A DNA stretch of 15,223 nt from DASSFZ01 sp036514635 (GTDB taxonomy: Bacteria > Chloroflexota > Anaerolineae > Fen-1058), in NCBI GenBank assembly GCA_036514635.1, contig DATBWU010000158.1:1-15223 (forward strand), in the 5' to 3' direction. Of the stretch, positions 6,898 through 13,478 are shown in pieces. The stretch's first letter is position 1. Every line of letters starts with the position of its first letter. The position numbers and the translations under genes are program-made. The notes beneath the pieces are model-generated. The model saw only the letters and a program-made list of their open reading frames with translations. It was not told where the DNA came from and ran no database searches.

Positions 6898-7191
6898 ATG
6901 TCCGAAATCGTTACGGCAATATATGAAGATGGCAAGTTGCGACCACTGAAGCCCTTGAACCTGCGCGAACATCAAACAGTGCGTGTTCAGGTGCTATCGG
7001 ACGAACCAGCCGAGGAGATTCAACAGGTGATTCGGAGCCTGGTCGCAGATGGATTGCTGACGCCTCCACTTGGGCACTCCGACGTTGACCCGATACCAGA
7101 GGACGAACGCAGAGAGTTAGCCGAAAATCTCGGCAAAACTCCTGGCAAGCCGCTATCAGAAATCATCATTGAGGAACGTGGCGAGTGGTGA
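6898..7191 (+). CDS. DUF104 (AF2212-like) family antitoxin
   Basis: A 97-residue protein starting MSEIVTAIYEDGKLRPLKPL, the hallmark N-terminus of DUF104-type antitoxins, which pair with PIN-domain toxins. The N-terminal half (about residues 1-37) is the conserved small beta-rich module. The C-terminal half is acidic and rich in Pro/Glu and ends IIIEERGEW, plausibly the toxin-binding tail. I chose ATG 6898, with GAGGTG upstream, over the GTG at 6889 that overlaps that ribosome site. Its stop (7189-7191) overlaps the toxin start, so the pair is translationally coupled. The composition is lower in GC than the surrounding genes, consistent with an acquired cassette. It should neutralise the downstream nuclease and probably help repress the operon. 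Confidence 0.85.
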   Translation: MSEIVTAIYEDGKLRPLKPLNLREHQTVRVQVLSDEPAEEIQQVIRSLVADGLLTPPLGHSDVDPIPEDERRELAENLGKTPGKPLSEIIIEERGEW

Positions 7192-7658
7192 ACGCTTACT
7201 TCCTGGATAGCAGCGCACTGGTCAAACGGTATGTGGCTGAGACTGGCTCAGATTGGATCCTGTCAATCACGGCTCCTGTTGCGCGCAACCCGCTACTCAT
7301 TGCTCGCATCACCTGGATCGAGGTACTCAGCGCTCTCACGCGCCGTCTGCGCGAAGGTAGTCTTTCACCAAGCAATGTAGAGAAGGCGATTCAAGCATTC
7401 CGTTACGACATGGATACGCAATACCAGGTGGTTGAACTGGATCGTTCACTCGCCGAATCCGCCGGGCAGTTAGTGCGGAAACACCTTGTGCGCGCCTACG
7501 ATGCCGTACAACTGGCCTCCGTGTTCCAGGTTCAGCCAGCATTTGCACGAACAAAGGCCATATCGTTGACTTTCATCACTGCGGATGAGCGCTTGATCGC
7601 TATTGCCCAAGCTGAAGGCTTGCTCGCCGACAACCCCGTACTACACCCAAGCGTATGA
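7188..7658 (+). CDS. PIN-domain toxin ribonuclease (VapC-like)
   Basis: A 156-residue PIN-domain protein, predicted to be a metal-dependent endoribonuclease that inhibits growth when free of its antitoxin. It begins with the typical FLDSSALVKRY. The four acidic metal-binding positions are present: Asp7 (LDSSA), Glu45 (ITWIEVLSAL), Asp105 (RAYDAVQLAS) and Asp133 (ITADERLI). The length suits the VapC family. The start GTG at 7188 overlaps the antitoxin stop as GTGA; a GTG one codon earlier (7185) is also possible. It is intact, so the toxin is probably functional. The RNA target cannot be predicted from sequence. It converges on the DUF1684 gene with a 47-bp gap. Confidence 0.88.
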   Translation: MNAYFLDSSALVKRYVAETGSDWILSITAPVARNPLLIARITWIEVLSALTRRLREGSLSPSNVEKAIQAFRYDMDTQYQVVELDRSLAESAGQLVRKHLVRAYDAVQLASVFQVQPAFARTKAISLTFITADERLIAIAQAEGLLADNPVLHPSV

Positions 7659-7705
7659 TGCCGCTCCTGTCCCCCTTGCATTCTGGGTCTGCGATGAAGC
7701 AAGAC

Positions 7706-8227
7706 TCAGTGAGCTGACGAATCGTACTTCTTCTCGCCTGCCTCAATCTTCACCGACAGCCGATTCTCTTTCGGGGGAATGGGGCATGCCCAATCGGGAT
7801 TGTACGCGCAGTAGGGATTGTAGGCGTAGTTGAAGTCGATCAGGAATGGGTTCTTGCCCACCGGCTCGACTTCAAGATACCGGCCCGCGCCGTAGGTCTC
7901 GTCGGGCGCGGTCACATCGACGAAGGGCAAGAAAAAGAATCCCTGGTCGGGGTCCTGATAGATTTGCAGCGAGGCCTTCTCGCCGCTCACCTCGAACGTG
8001 AACTGACCGTACTTGAGGTACTCCCGGACGCCGCCCGTGCTGGTGATCATCGTGAGCGTCTGTTTGTCGGGGTATTCGTCGATCGTTGACTTGAAGCGCA
8101 GAGCCGGGTTCTCCGGGTAGTAACTCAGGCCGGTGAAGGTCTGGCGTTGCTCGGGCGTGAGCGGCGACGCCGGATCGTGCTTGAAGAAGTCGTCTTTCTG
8201 GCGACGGAACTCGTCCAGTTGCGACAT
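7706..8227 (-). CDS. DUF1684 protein
   Basis: A 173-residue soluble protein of the DUF1684 family, of unknown biochemical function. Family marks are FRRQKDDFFKHDPASPL near the N-terminus, GLSYYPENPALRF (about 45-57), YGAGRYLEV, and the C-terminal FNYAYNPYCAYNPDWACPIP followed by ENRL and AGEKKY. The real start is ATG 8227, with AGGGAGGATGA as ribosome site. The frame stays open further upstream, but that part runs through a repeat element and the tRNA gene, so it is not coding. A MITE-like element ends 24 bp before the start codon, so transcription must begin in the element or read through from the tRNA side. A relic of the same 3' end lies at 6702-6782. No signal peptide. Confidence 0.9.
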   Translation of the reverse strand: MSQLDEFRRQKDDFFKHDPASPLTPEQRQTFTGLSYYPENPALRFKSTIDEYPDKQTLTMITSTGGVREYLKYGQFTFEVSGEKASLQIYQDPDQGFFFLPFVDVTAPDETYGAGRYLEVEPVGKNPFLIDFNYAYNPYCAYNPDWACPIPPKENRLSVKIEAGEKKYDSSAH

Positions 8228-8251
8228 GTCATCCTCCCTGCTCAAACATAT

Positions 8252-8342
8252 AGGACTTACGCAGTTGGCGCGGCAGTTGCACTGCCGTCGCCACATCTGC
8301 CGCAGTACAACTGCGGCAGCAACATGCAACTGCGTAAGTCCT
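8252..8342. repeat. 91-bp MITE-like palindromic element
   Basis: Perfect 16-bp terminal inverted repeats: AGGACTTACGCAGTTG at 8252-8267 and its complement at 8327-8342. ACATA occurs one base outside each end (8246-8250 and 8344-8348), a possible 5-bp target duplication. Two internal hairpins, CGGCAGT-TGC-ACTGCCG (8271-8287) and CTGCCGCAG-tacaa-CTGCGGCAG (8297-8319), would give a cloverleaf-like fold. No coding capacity. It lies directly upstream of the DUF1684 gene. Confidence 0.8.
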
Positions 8343-8348
8343 GACATA

Positions 8349-8404
8349 GATGACCGACACTTTAACAGGCCTCCGCAGCGGAGGGAGCACAAGTGCCGGT
8401 CATC
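8349..8404. repeat. nested palindrome downstream of tRNA-Ser
   Basis: GATGACCGACACTT (8349-8362) pairs with AAGTGCCGGTCATC (8391-8404), 13 of 14 bases. An inner CCTCC-GCAGC-GGAGG hairpin lies at 8370-8384. It is only 6 bp from the MITE-like element and 15 bp from the tRNA end. It has no T-run in the direction of tRNA transcription, so a repeat element or processing structure is likelier than a terminator. Confidence 0.6.
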
Positions 8405-8418
8405 TTCACAAATTATGC

Positions 8419-8509
8419 TGGCGGAGGGGGTGAGATTCGAACTCACGGTAACGCAATGCGTTACAACGGTTTTCGAGACCGCCCCAATCGTCCACTCTGG
8501 CACCCCTCC
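8419..8509 (-). tRNA. tRNA-Ser (anticodon CGA)
   Basis: A 91-base class II tRNA. Acceptor GGAGGGG pairs with CCCCTCC, followed by discriminator G and an encoded CCA (8419-8421). The anticodon stem-loop is CGGT-CTCGAAA-ACCG, giving anticodon CGA, which reads UCG (Ser). The long variable arm (GTAACGCATTGCGTTAC) is characteristic of serine tRNAs. The T arm is GTGAG-TTCGAAT-CTCAC. All the expected arms are present, so the gene should be functional. Confidence 0.96.
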
Positions 8510-8524
8510 GTTGGGACGTCGAGG

Positions 8525-8553
8525 ATTATAACACGCGGCGGAGGCTGCGCCAA
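8525..8553 (-). promoter_or_regulatory. promoter of tRNA-Ser
   Basis: On the minus strand, TTGGCG (8548-8553), an exact 17-bp spacer, then consensus TATAAT (8525-8530). The tRNA begins 15 bases after the -10 box. Confidence 0.8.
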
Positions 8554-8623
8554 ATATCTCGGACGAATGACTAATGACCGATGCTCTGTTCTTCTTCTTT
8601 CGTCGTTTGTCTTTCGACAATCT

Positions 8624-10024
8624 TCACTTGATTTCGGCTCTCTCGCCTCGATCGGGTATCTGGACATTCTCCAGGCCGATCGCCATCAGCCCCTGCCGCA
8701 GGGCTTGCGCTGCTTCCAGCTCGGCGTGCACGATGAATGTGTGCTCCGGCTGTTTCGCCATGCTGCGGGTATAGCCGACCAGGCCGTTGTGATCGGCGTG
8801 CGCGCTATAGCCTTCCAGTTTGATCGTCTCGGCGCGCACGTCGTATTCGTCGCCGAAGATGCGGACGACTTTCTCGCCGTCGAGCAGCTTGCGGCCCAGC
8901 GTGTTCTCCGCCTGGTAGCCGACGAACAGCACCGTGTTGCGCGGATCGCCGACGTGGTGCTTCAGGTGATGCTGCACGCGGCCCGCCTCGCACATGCCCG
9001 ATGCGGCGACGATCATCGCCGGCTCGTGCCGCTCGTTCAGCTCTTTCGATTTTTCCGCGTCGCGGATGTACGTCAGCCGCGCGAACCCAAACGGGTCTTT
9101 CCCGTCCAGCTCGTTCATGAAATCCAGCGTCTCGCGATCATACACTTCGGGATGCCGCCGGAAGACTTCCGTCACGTCGATTGCCAGCGGGCTGTCGATA
9201 TAGATCGGGATCGGCGGCAGGCGCTCGTCCTCGGTCAGCCGGTGTAGGTCGTACACCAGCTCCTGCGTGCGGCCCACGGCGAACGACGGCACGATGATCA
9301 GGCCGCCCCGATCGATCGTGCGCGTGACGACCGTCACCAGTTGCTCAATCGAGCTCTCGATCGGTTTGTGGAAGCGCCCGCCGTACGTGCCCTCGGTGAT
9401 CAGCACATCGGCCCGATCGACTGTTTCGGGATCGCGCAGGATGGGCAGGTTCTTGCGTCCCAGGTCGCCGGTGAAGACGACGCGCCGTTCCCGACCGCCC
9501 TCTTCGATGTCCAGACTCACCATCGCCGAGCCAAGGATGTGCCCGCTGTCGCGGAACATCGCCTGCACGCCGGGGATCGGCTCGAACGGGCGATGATATT
9601 CGACGGCGACGAATTGCCTGAGCGCTGCCACGGCATCCGCTTCGGTGTACAGCGGCTTGAACGGCTCTTCGCCTTTTTCGGCGCGGCGCTGGTTGACGTA
9701 GCGTACGTCGTTTTCCTGGATGCGCGCCGAGTCCATCAGCATGGCCGCCGACAGGTCGCGCGTAGCCGAGGTGCAGGTGATGCTGCCGCGAAAGCCGTTT
9801 CGAACCAGGATCGGCAGCACGCCGGAGTGGTCGATGTGCGCGTGCGACAGGATGCAGGCATCCACCGACTTGGCGTCGAACGGCAGGTGCTTGTTGCGGT
9901 CGTAGGCTTCGCTGCGCTTACCCTGATACAGTCCGCAGTCCAGCAGCAGGCGCTTGCCGTTGATCGTCAACAGGTGCATCGAGCCGGTGACGGTGCGGGC
10001 CGCTCCCCAGAATCGAATGTCCAT
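8624..10024 (-). CDS. MBL-fold / beta-CASP ribonuclease (CPSF73-like)
   Basis: A 466-residue RNA-cleaving enzyme of the metallo-beta-lactamase/beta-CASP/RMMBL family, related to the mRNA 3'-end nuclease CPSF73 and bacterial homologues. The zinc motif SHAHIDHSG is at residues 60-68 (His61, His63, Asp65, His66). The further metal ligands are in DSGHILGSAMV (His) and FTGDLGRK (Asp). The beta-CASP domain carries VPSFAVGRTQELVYDL, ASGMCEAGRVQHHLKHH and FVGYQAENTLGRKLL. The C-terminal RMMBL part carries GYSAHADHNGL and FIVHAE. All catalytic positions look intact. The start at 10024 (MDIRFWGAARTVTGS) has GGGGAGGAG upstream. An open extension to 10186 is rejected because it overlaps the histidine kinase gene and a repeat. 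The last gene of a minus-strand series, about 95 bp after the kinase stop. It probably acts in RNA turnover or maturation. Confidence 0.94.
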   Translation of the reverse strand: MDIRFWGAARTVTGSMHLLTINGKRLLLDCGLYQGKRSEAYDRNKHLPFDAKSVDACILSHAHIDHSGVLPILVRNGFRGSITCTSATRDLSAAMLMDSARIQENDVRYVNQRRAEKGEEPFKPLYTEADAVAALRQFVAVEYHRPFEPIPGVQAMFRDSGHILGSAMVSLDIEEGGRERRVVFTGDLGRKNLPILRDPETVDRADVLITEGTYGGRFHKPIESSIEQLVTVVTRTIDRGGLIIVPSFAVGRTQELVYDLHRLTEDERLPPIPIYIDSPLAIDVTEVFRRHPEVYDRETLDFMNELDGKDPFGFARLTYIRDAEKSKELNERHEPAMIVAASGMCEAGRVQHHLKHHVGDPRNTVLFVGYQAENTLGRKLLDGEKVVRIFGDEYDVRAETIKLEGYSAHADHNGLVGYTRSMAKQPEHTFIVHAELEAAQALRQGLMAIGLENVQIPDRGERAEIK

Positions 10025-10064
10025 GTTCTCCTCCCCACTCGACAGATTGAACCGCTCAGACGCT

Positions 10065-10102
10065 AAGGTCGCAAAGAAAACCTGGAGCCTCTTTGCGACC
10101 TT
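10065..10102. repeat. interspersed CTTTGCG-type inverted repeat
   Basis: Perfect 13-bp arms AAGGTCGCAAAGA (10065-10077) and TCTTTGCGACCTT (10090-10102), followed by TTGCGGTGA. It lies just after the histidine kinase stop. It lacks a T-run. The CTTTGCG...GCGGTGA wording resembles the CTCTGCG...GTGGTGAA stretch near 13294-13327. Confidence 0.55.
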
Positions 10103-10118
10103 TGCGGTGAATGTCGTG

Positions 10119-12026
10119 CTATGAGCCGGCGGGCACAGCGTAGCGAGGCAGCAGCACGGTGAAGGTGCTGCCCCTGCCGAGTTCACTATCGACCCACACG
10201 CGGCCCTTGTGCCGCTCGACGATCGTCTTCACGATCGACAGGCCCAGGCCGGTCCCGACGATCGCTTCCGTCGCGTCCGACTCCACTCGATAGAACTTGT
10301 CGAAGATGCGCGGCTGATCGTCCGGCGCGATGCCGATCCCGCTGTCGCGCACCGTGAGCAGCACGAAGTTGCCGTCGTCTTGCAGCCGGACCTCGATGCG
10401 TCCGGTACCGGGCGTGTATTTGATCGCGTTGCTGATCAGGTTGGTGACCACTTGCGCCAGCCGCCGGCCGTTGCCCCAAATGGGCGAGAGCGGCGGCGCG
10501 TCCACCACCAGGGTATGCTGTTGCGCATCGAGCTCCGCCTGCATGGACTCCACCGCCTCTGTCACAACCCGGCTCACATCGACCGATTCCATTTCCCAGT
10601 CCAGGCCGGCCTCGATCCGGTTGACATCCAGCAGGTCGGTGATCAGATCGACGATGTTGGAGGTGCCGCGCTCGATGCGCCTCACGAAGTCCTGCTGCAT
10701 CTCATTCAGCGGCCCAACGCGCGCCAGCAGCTCGACGTAGCCGCGAATGGTGGTCAATGGCGTGCGCAGGTCGTGCGATACGATTGAGATGAACTCGCTC
10801 TTAACCCGATCGAGTTCCTTCAGGCGCGAGATGTCCTGAAACACCGCGCCGTAGCCGACGCCGCTCAACTCCGAGAGCTGTCCCTGCAGCGTGCTCCCGT
10901 CGCTCAGCGAAATCTCCGCACGCCAGGTGCGTCCGCGTCGTTTCGACTGGTCGAACAGGTCCAGCAACGCCGGGTTGCCGATGACGCTCGCCAGCGGTGC
11001 GCCGATGGCCGACTCCTCCAGTTGAAACACCGCCCGCGCCGCCTTGTTCGCCAGCAGCAGGCGCAGCTCGGCATCGGTCACGATGACGGCATCCTGTGTG
11101 TCGCGCAGGATCGTATCCAGTTTCTTGCGCTCGCTCTCGGCCGCCCAATACAGGCGAGCGTTTTCAATGGCGATCGCCGCGTAATCGGCCAGTGTGGACA
11201 GCAGGTGGACGTCGTGTTCAGAGAAGGATCGGTTGGAGTGCTGATTATCTACGCTCAACACGCCGATCGCGCGATCGGCGACGAGCATGGGCACGTTCAA
11301 AATGGCCTTGACCAGGAATGCGGTCCTGACTTTGACCAGGTCATCGCCGCCGAGCATGACCGGTCGCCCGGTCTGGATGACGCGGCCCATCAGCGTGTCT
11401 TCGATCTTGATGCGCAGGTTGTGCGCCGCCGCTTCGTTGAGGTTCTTGCTGGCGCGCAGATACAATTCGCCCGTGTCGGCATCGACCAGCAGCAGCGAAC
11501 CTTCGTCGGCGCGGGTCAGATTAACCGCCGCCGACACGACCTGCGCCAGAATCTCGTCGACGTCCAACAGCGCGGTGATCGTCTTGGCGATGCTGTACAG
11601 CGCGTTGAATTCCTGGATCTGTCGATCGGCCAGCGCGCGCAGCGCGTCGCGCTCGCGGACGGCCTGCGTCGTGCGCAAAGCGCGGGCGAGCGCGGCGGTG
11701 AGGGCCTCCGGCTCGAAGGGCTTGATCAATACGGTGAACGCGCCGGCCTTCAGCGCCGACAACACGGCGTCGAGCGAACGGCGGGTCGTGGTAACCAGGG
11801 TAGGGATAGACGCGCTGCATTCACGCACCAGGGCCAGCGCGTCTTCTGCGCCCGGTTGCGCGTCGAGCACGATGGCATCCGGTTGGAACGCGGCGATGCG
11901 CGATCGCGCTTCGGCCAGGTCGGCGGCTTCGGCGGTGGCATAGCCGGCGCGACGGAGCACGCCTTCACTCAACCAGACGCGCGACTCGGCGCTGCCATCG
12001 ACCACGAGTATTCGTTCGTTCGCCAT
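10119..12026 (-). CDS. cytoplasmic hybrid histidine kinase, REC-GAF-PAS-HisKA-HATPase
   Basis: A 635-residue sensor kinase with no membrane segment. Domains: receiver (about 4-120; phospho-acceptor Asp55 in IVLDAQP, Lys102 in LIKPFEP, Asp10), GAF (about 150-290; DEGSLLLVDADTGELYL, GVLSVDN), PAS (about 300-395; LDTILRDTQDAVIVTDAELR), HisKA with His418 in SHDLRTPLTTIRGYVELL, and HATPase with N box NLISNAIKY, G1 DSGIGIAPDD, F box IFDKFYR and G2 GTGLGLSIV. The acid pair of the receiver is ILVVDGS rather than VVDD, so the second Mg-binding acid is replaced by Gly11, and signalling through this receiver may be altered. No separate response regulator gene lies nearby, so the partner is elsewhere. 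The start at 12026 has GGTGGAG upstream. It follows the isomerase gene by 68 bp and may be co-transcribed. The signal is unknown; GAF/PAS suggests a small ligand or redox cue. Confidence 0.93.
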   Translation of the reverse strand: MANERILVVDGSAESRVWLSEGVLRRAGYATAEAADLAEARSRIAAFQPDAIVLDAQPGAEDALALVRECSASIPTLVTTTRRSLDAVLSALKAGAFTVLIKPFEPEALTAALARALRTTQAVRERDALRALADRQIQEFNALYSIAKTITALLDVDEILAQVVSAAVNLTRADEGSLLLVDADTGELYLRASKNLNEAAAHNLRIKIEDTLMGRVIQTGRPVMLGGDDLVKVRTAFLVKAILNVPMLVADRAIGVLSVDNQHSNRSFSEHDVHLLSTLADYAAIAIENARLYWAAESERKKLDTILRDTQDAVIVTDAELRLLLANKAARAVFQLEESAIGAPLASVIGNPALLDLFDQSKRRGRTWRAEISLSDGSTLQGQLSELSGVGYGAVFQDISRLKELDRVKSEFISIVSHDLRTPLTTIRGYVELLARVGPLNEMQQDFVRRIERGTSNIVDLITDLLDVNRIEAGLDWEMESVDVSRVVTEAVESMQAELDAQQHTLVVDAPPLSPIWGNGRRLAQVVTNLISNAIKYTPGTGRIEVRLQDDGNFVLLTVRDSGIGIAPDDQPRIFDKFYRVESDATEAIVGTGLGLSIVKTIVERHKGRVWVDSELGRGSTFTVLLPRYAVPAGS

Positions 12027-12094
12027 CGTCGCTCCACCACCGTCTCTCCAGGCGGTTGCCGTCCATCATAACAGAGATCGCGGGGGGTGGACAA

Positions 12095-13168
12095 TTACAG
12101 CTGAGTTCCGATCTGCGCCATTTGCGCCTTGAAGTCCTCCAGCAGGCCGGTGTCGGACGGGTCTGCGCCGTTGAGCACGCCCAGGTACGCGGTGATCCAG
12201 TCACCCAACTGGATCAGCGACAGCATTTGCGCCAGCGGGCCTGCGCCGCGCGCCGAGAGGACGTCGGTATCGCAGCCCTGCGTCATCAGCACTTGGCGGG
12301 TGATCTCCACGCGCGCCGCATTGCGTGGATGGTCGCCGGGACCGGTGAGGAAAATCACCTTCAAGCGACGGGCCATATCCTCCGGGAAACTGCTGCCCAG
12401 CAGGGCATTGTGATCGGCCTCCGGCAGAACCTCCAGCGCGGCGAAGTGCTTGCCGTTCTCGTTGATCTGAGTTTTCCAGCGGCGCGCGACTTCCGCGAAG
12501 AGACCCGCGCCATAGACGATGGCGAAGCGTCCCATGATCTGGCCTGCTTCGCGCTTGGCCAGATTCTTCACCACCGGCGACTCCGGCGCGAGTTCGGCGT
12601 TCCACGCACGCATGACGGCGACCGCTTCCTTGAAGTGGGCCGATGAATCGTCGATCCAGCCTAACCGCGCGCCGAACACGATCAGCGGGATGAAGGAGTA
12701 GCCCAGCGCGGCGCGCGGCTGCGACTGGTACGGCACGCGCAGGAACGGCGCGCCGAACTGCCGCGCCAGCTCCTCGATTTTTCCGCCGGTGGCGATCGCC
12801 AGCAACCGGCAACCTCGATCGCGCGCCTGTCGAAAGGCGGAAATCGTTTCCTCGGTGTTGCCGGAATACGACGAGGCGATAACCAGTGTCGATGATCCGG
12901 CGAAGGCCGGCAAATCATAGTCGCGCACGAGGTAGATCGGGATGCGCGACCGCGCCGCTGCAAGTGAGATCAAGAGCGCCCCGCCAATCGCCGATCCGCC
13001 CATGCCGGCGATGACGACCTGCTCCGCCTGCCGGTGCGCATCGGGCAGATCGATAGCCTGCGCCTCGCGCCAGGCGGCTTCGCATTGATCGGGTAGGCCC
13101 GCGATGTGATTCAACATGCCGTCCGGATCGCACTGCCGGATGGCTTCCACATCATTCAAGTCGATCAT
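12095..13168 (-). CDS. bifunctional phosphoglucose/phosphomannose isomerase
   Basis: A 357-residue SIS-fold sugar isomerase of the PGI/PMI type known from archaea and several bacterial phyla. It interconverts glucose-6-P and fructose-6-P, and mannose-6-P and fructose-6-P. The N-terminal SIS domain has GMGGSAIGG (55-63) and the phosphate-binding ASSYSGNTEET (98-108). The second half has GAGLFAEVARRWKTQINENG with a following His, and LPEADHNAL, which hold the catalytic Glu/His positions expected for the family. Length is normal for the family (about 320-360). Start ATG 13168 is preceded by AAAAGGAT. It is the first gene after a repeat-filled 290-bp gap and precedes the histidine kinase. It feeds glycolysis and nucleotide-sugar supply; classical pgi or manA is not in the window. 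Confidence 0.93.
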   Translation of the reverse strand: MIDLNDVEAIRQCDPDGMLNHIAGLPDQCEAAWREAQAIDLPDAHRQAEQVVIAGMGGSAIGGALLISLAAARSRIPIYLVRDYDLPAFAGSSTLVIASSYSGNTEETISAFRQARDRGCRLLAIATGGKIEELARQFGAPFLRVPYQSQPRAALGYSFIPLIVFGARLGWIDDSSAHFKEAVAVMRAWNAELAPESPVVKNLAKREAGQIMGRFAIVYGAGLFAEVARRWKTQINENGKHFAALEVLPEADHNALLGSSFPEDMARRLKVIFLTGPGDHPRNAARVEITRQVLMTQGCDTDVLSARGAGPLAQMLSLIQLGDWITAYLGVLNGADPSDTGLLEDFKAQMAQIGTQL

Positions 13169-13231
13169 CGATATCCTTTTCTGTCATCTCACTCACGTTA
13201 TGCGCATGGGAAGATTCACCGCCGAGCACGC

Positions 13232-13267
13232 ACACTTGCCCCACGCTGCCGCGCAGCGGCAAGTGCG
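13232..13267. repeat. palindrome ACACTTGCC...GGCAAGTGCGG
   Basis: CACTTGCC (13233-13240) pairs with GGCAAGTG (13258-13265), and inner GCTGC (13245-13249) with GCAGC (13253-13257). It is located upstream of the isomerase gene. It resembles the palindrome at 2670-2696 in both outer arms. No terminator T-run. Confidence 0.55.
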
Positions 13268-13340
13268 GGGAGATCGCGGAGCTGGCTCGATGAAAATCTC
13301 TGCGCTCTCCGCGTTCTCTGTGGTGAAGCTGCGTTTTGGA

Positions 13341-13478
13341 CGCGGATACAGGGGATCATCTCTGGTGATTGCATACAAATGCTCCAGGCCCGCGAGGACG
13401 CGGGCGGAGAGCCGTTGAGATGTTGAACAATCACCAGGATCATCTGTGTTGATCTGCGTTCATCTGGGTTCGTCCGCG
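13341..13478. repeat. interspersed CGCGGA...TCCGCG palindrome, split by an insertion
   Basis: Outer arms CGCGGA (13341-13346) and TCCGCG (13473-13478) enclose a degenerate ATCTG-rich run (ATCTGTGTTGATCTGCG, CATCTGGG). The right part overlaps the last codons and stop of rsmI. A TIR element (13362-13437) appears to be inserted in the left half. Confidence 0.5.
13362..13437. mobile_element. 76-bp MITE-like element with apparent 8-bp target duplication
   Basis: Perfect 10-bp terminal inverted repeats CTGGTGATTG (13362-13371) and CAATCACCAG (13428-13437). They are flanked exactly by GATCATCT on both sides (13354-13361 and 13438-13445), as expected of a target-site duplication. An internal hairpin CCCGCG-agga-CGCGGG lies at 13389-13404. 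Non-coding. Removing the element plus one copy of GATCATCT restores a continuous ATCTG-rich repeat. Confidence 0.65.

Noticed and set aside
8228..8620. N-terminal extension of the DUF1684 reading frame up to 8620
   Set aside because: It passes through the MITE-like element and the tRNA-Ser gene. ATG 8227 has a strong ribosome site and matches the family start.
10065..10102. Hairpin after the histidine kinase as an intrinsic terminator
   Set aside because: The stem is perfect but no T-run follows on either strand; it is better explained as an interspersed repeat.
10025..10186. N-terminal extension of the MBL/beta-CASP gene to 10186
   Set aside because: It overlaps the histidine kinase gene and an inverted repeat. 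ATG 10024 has GGGGAGGAG and the family start MDIRFWGA.
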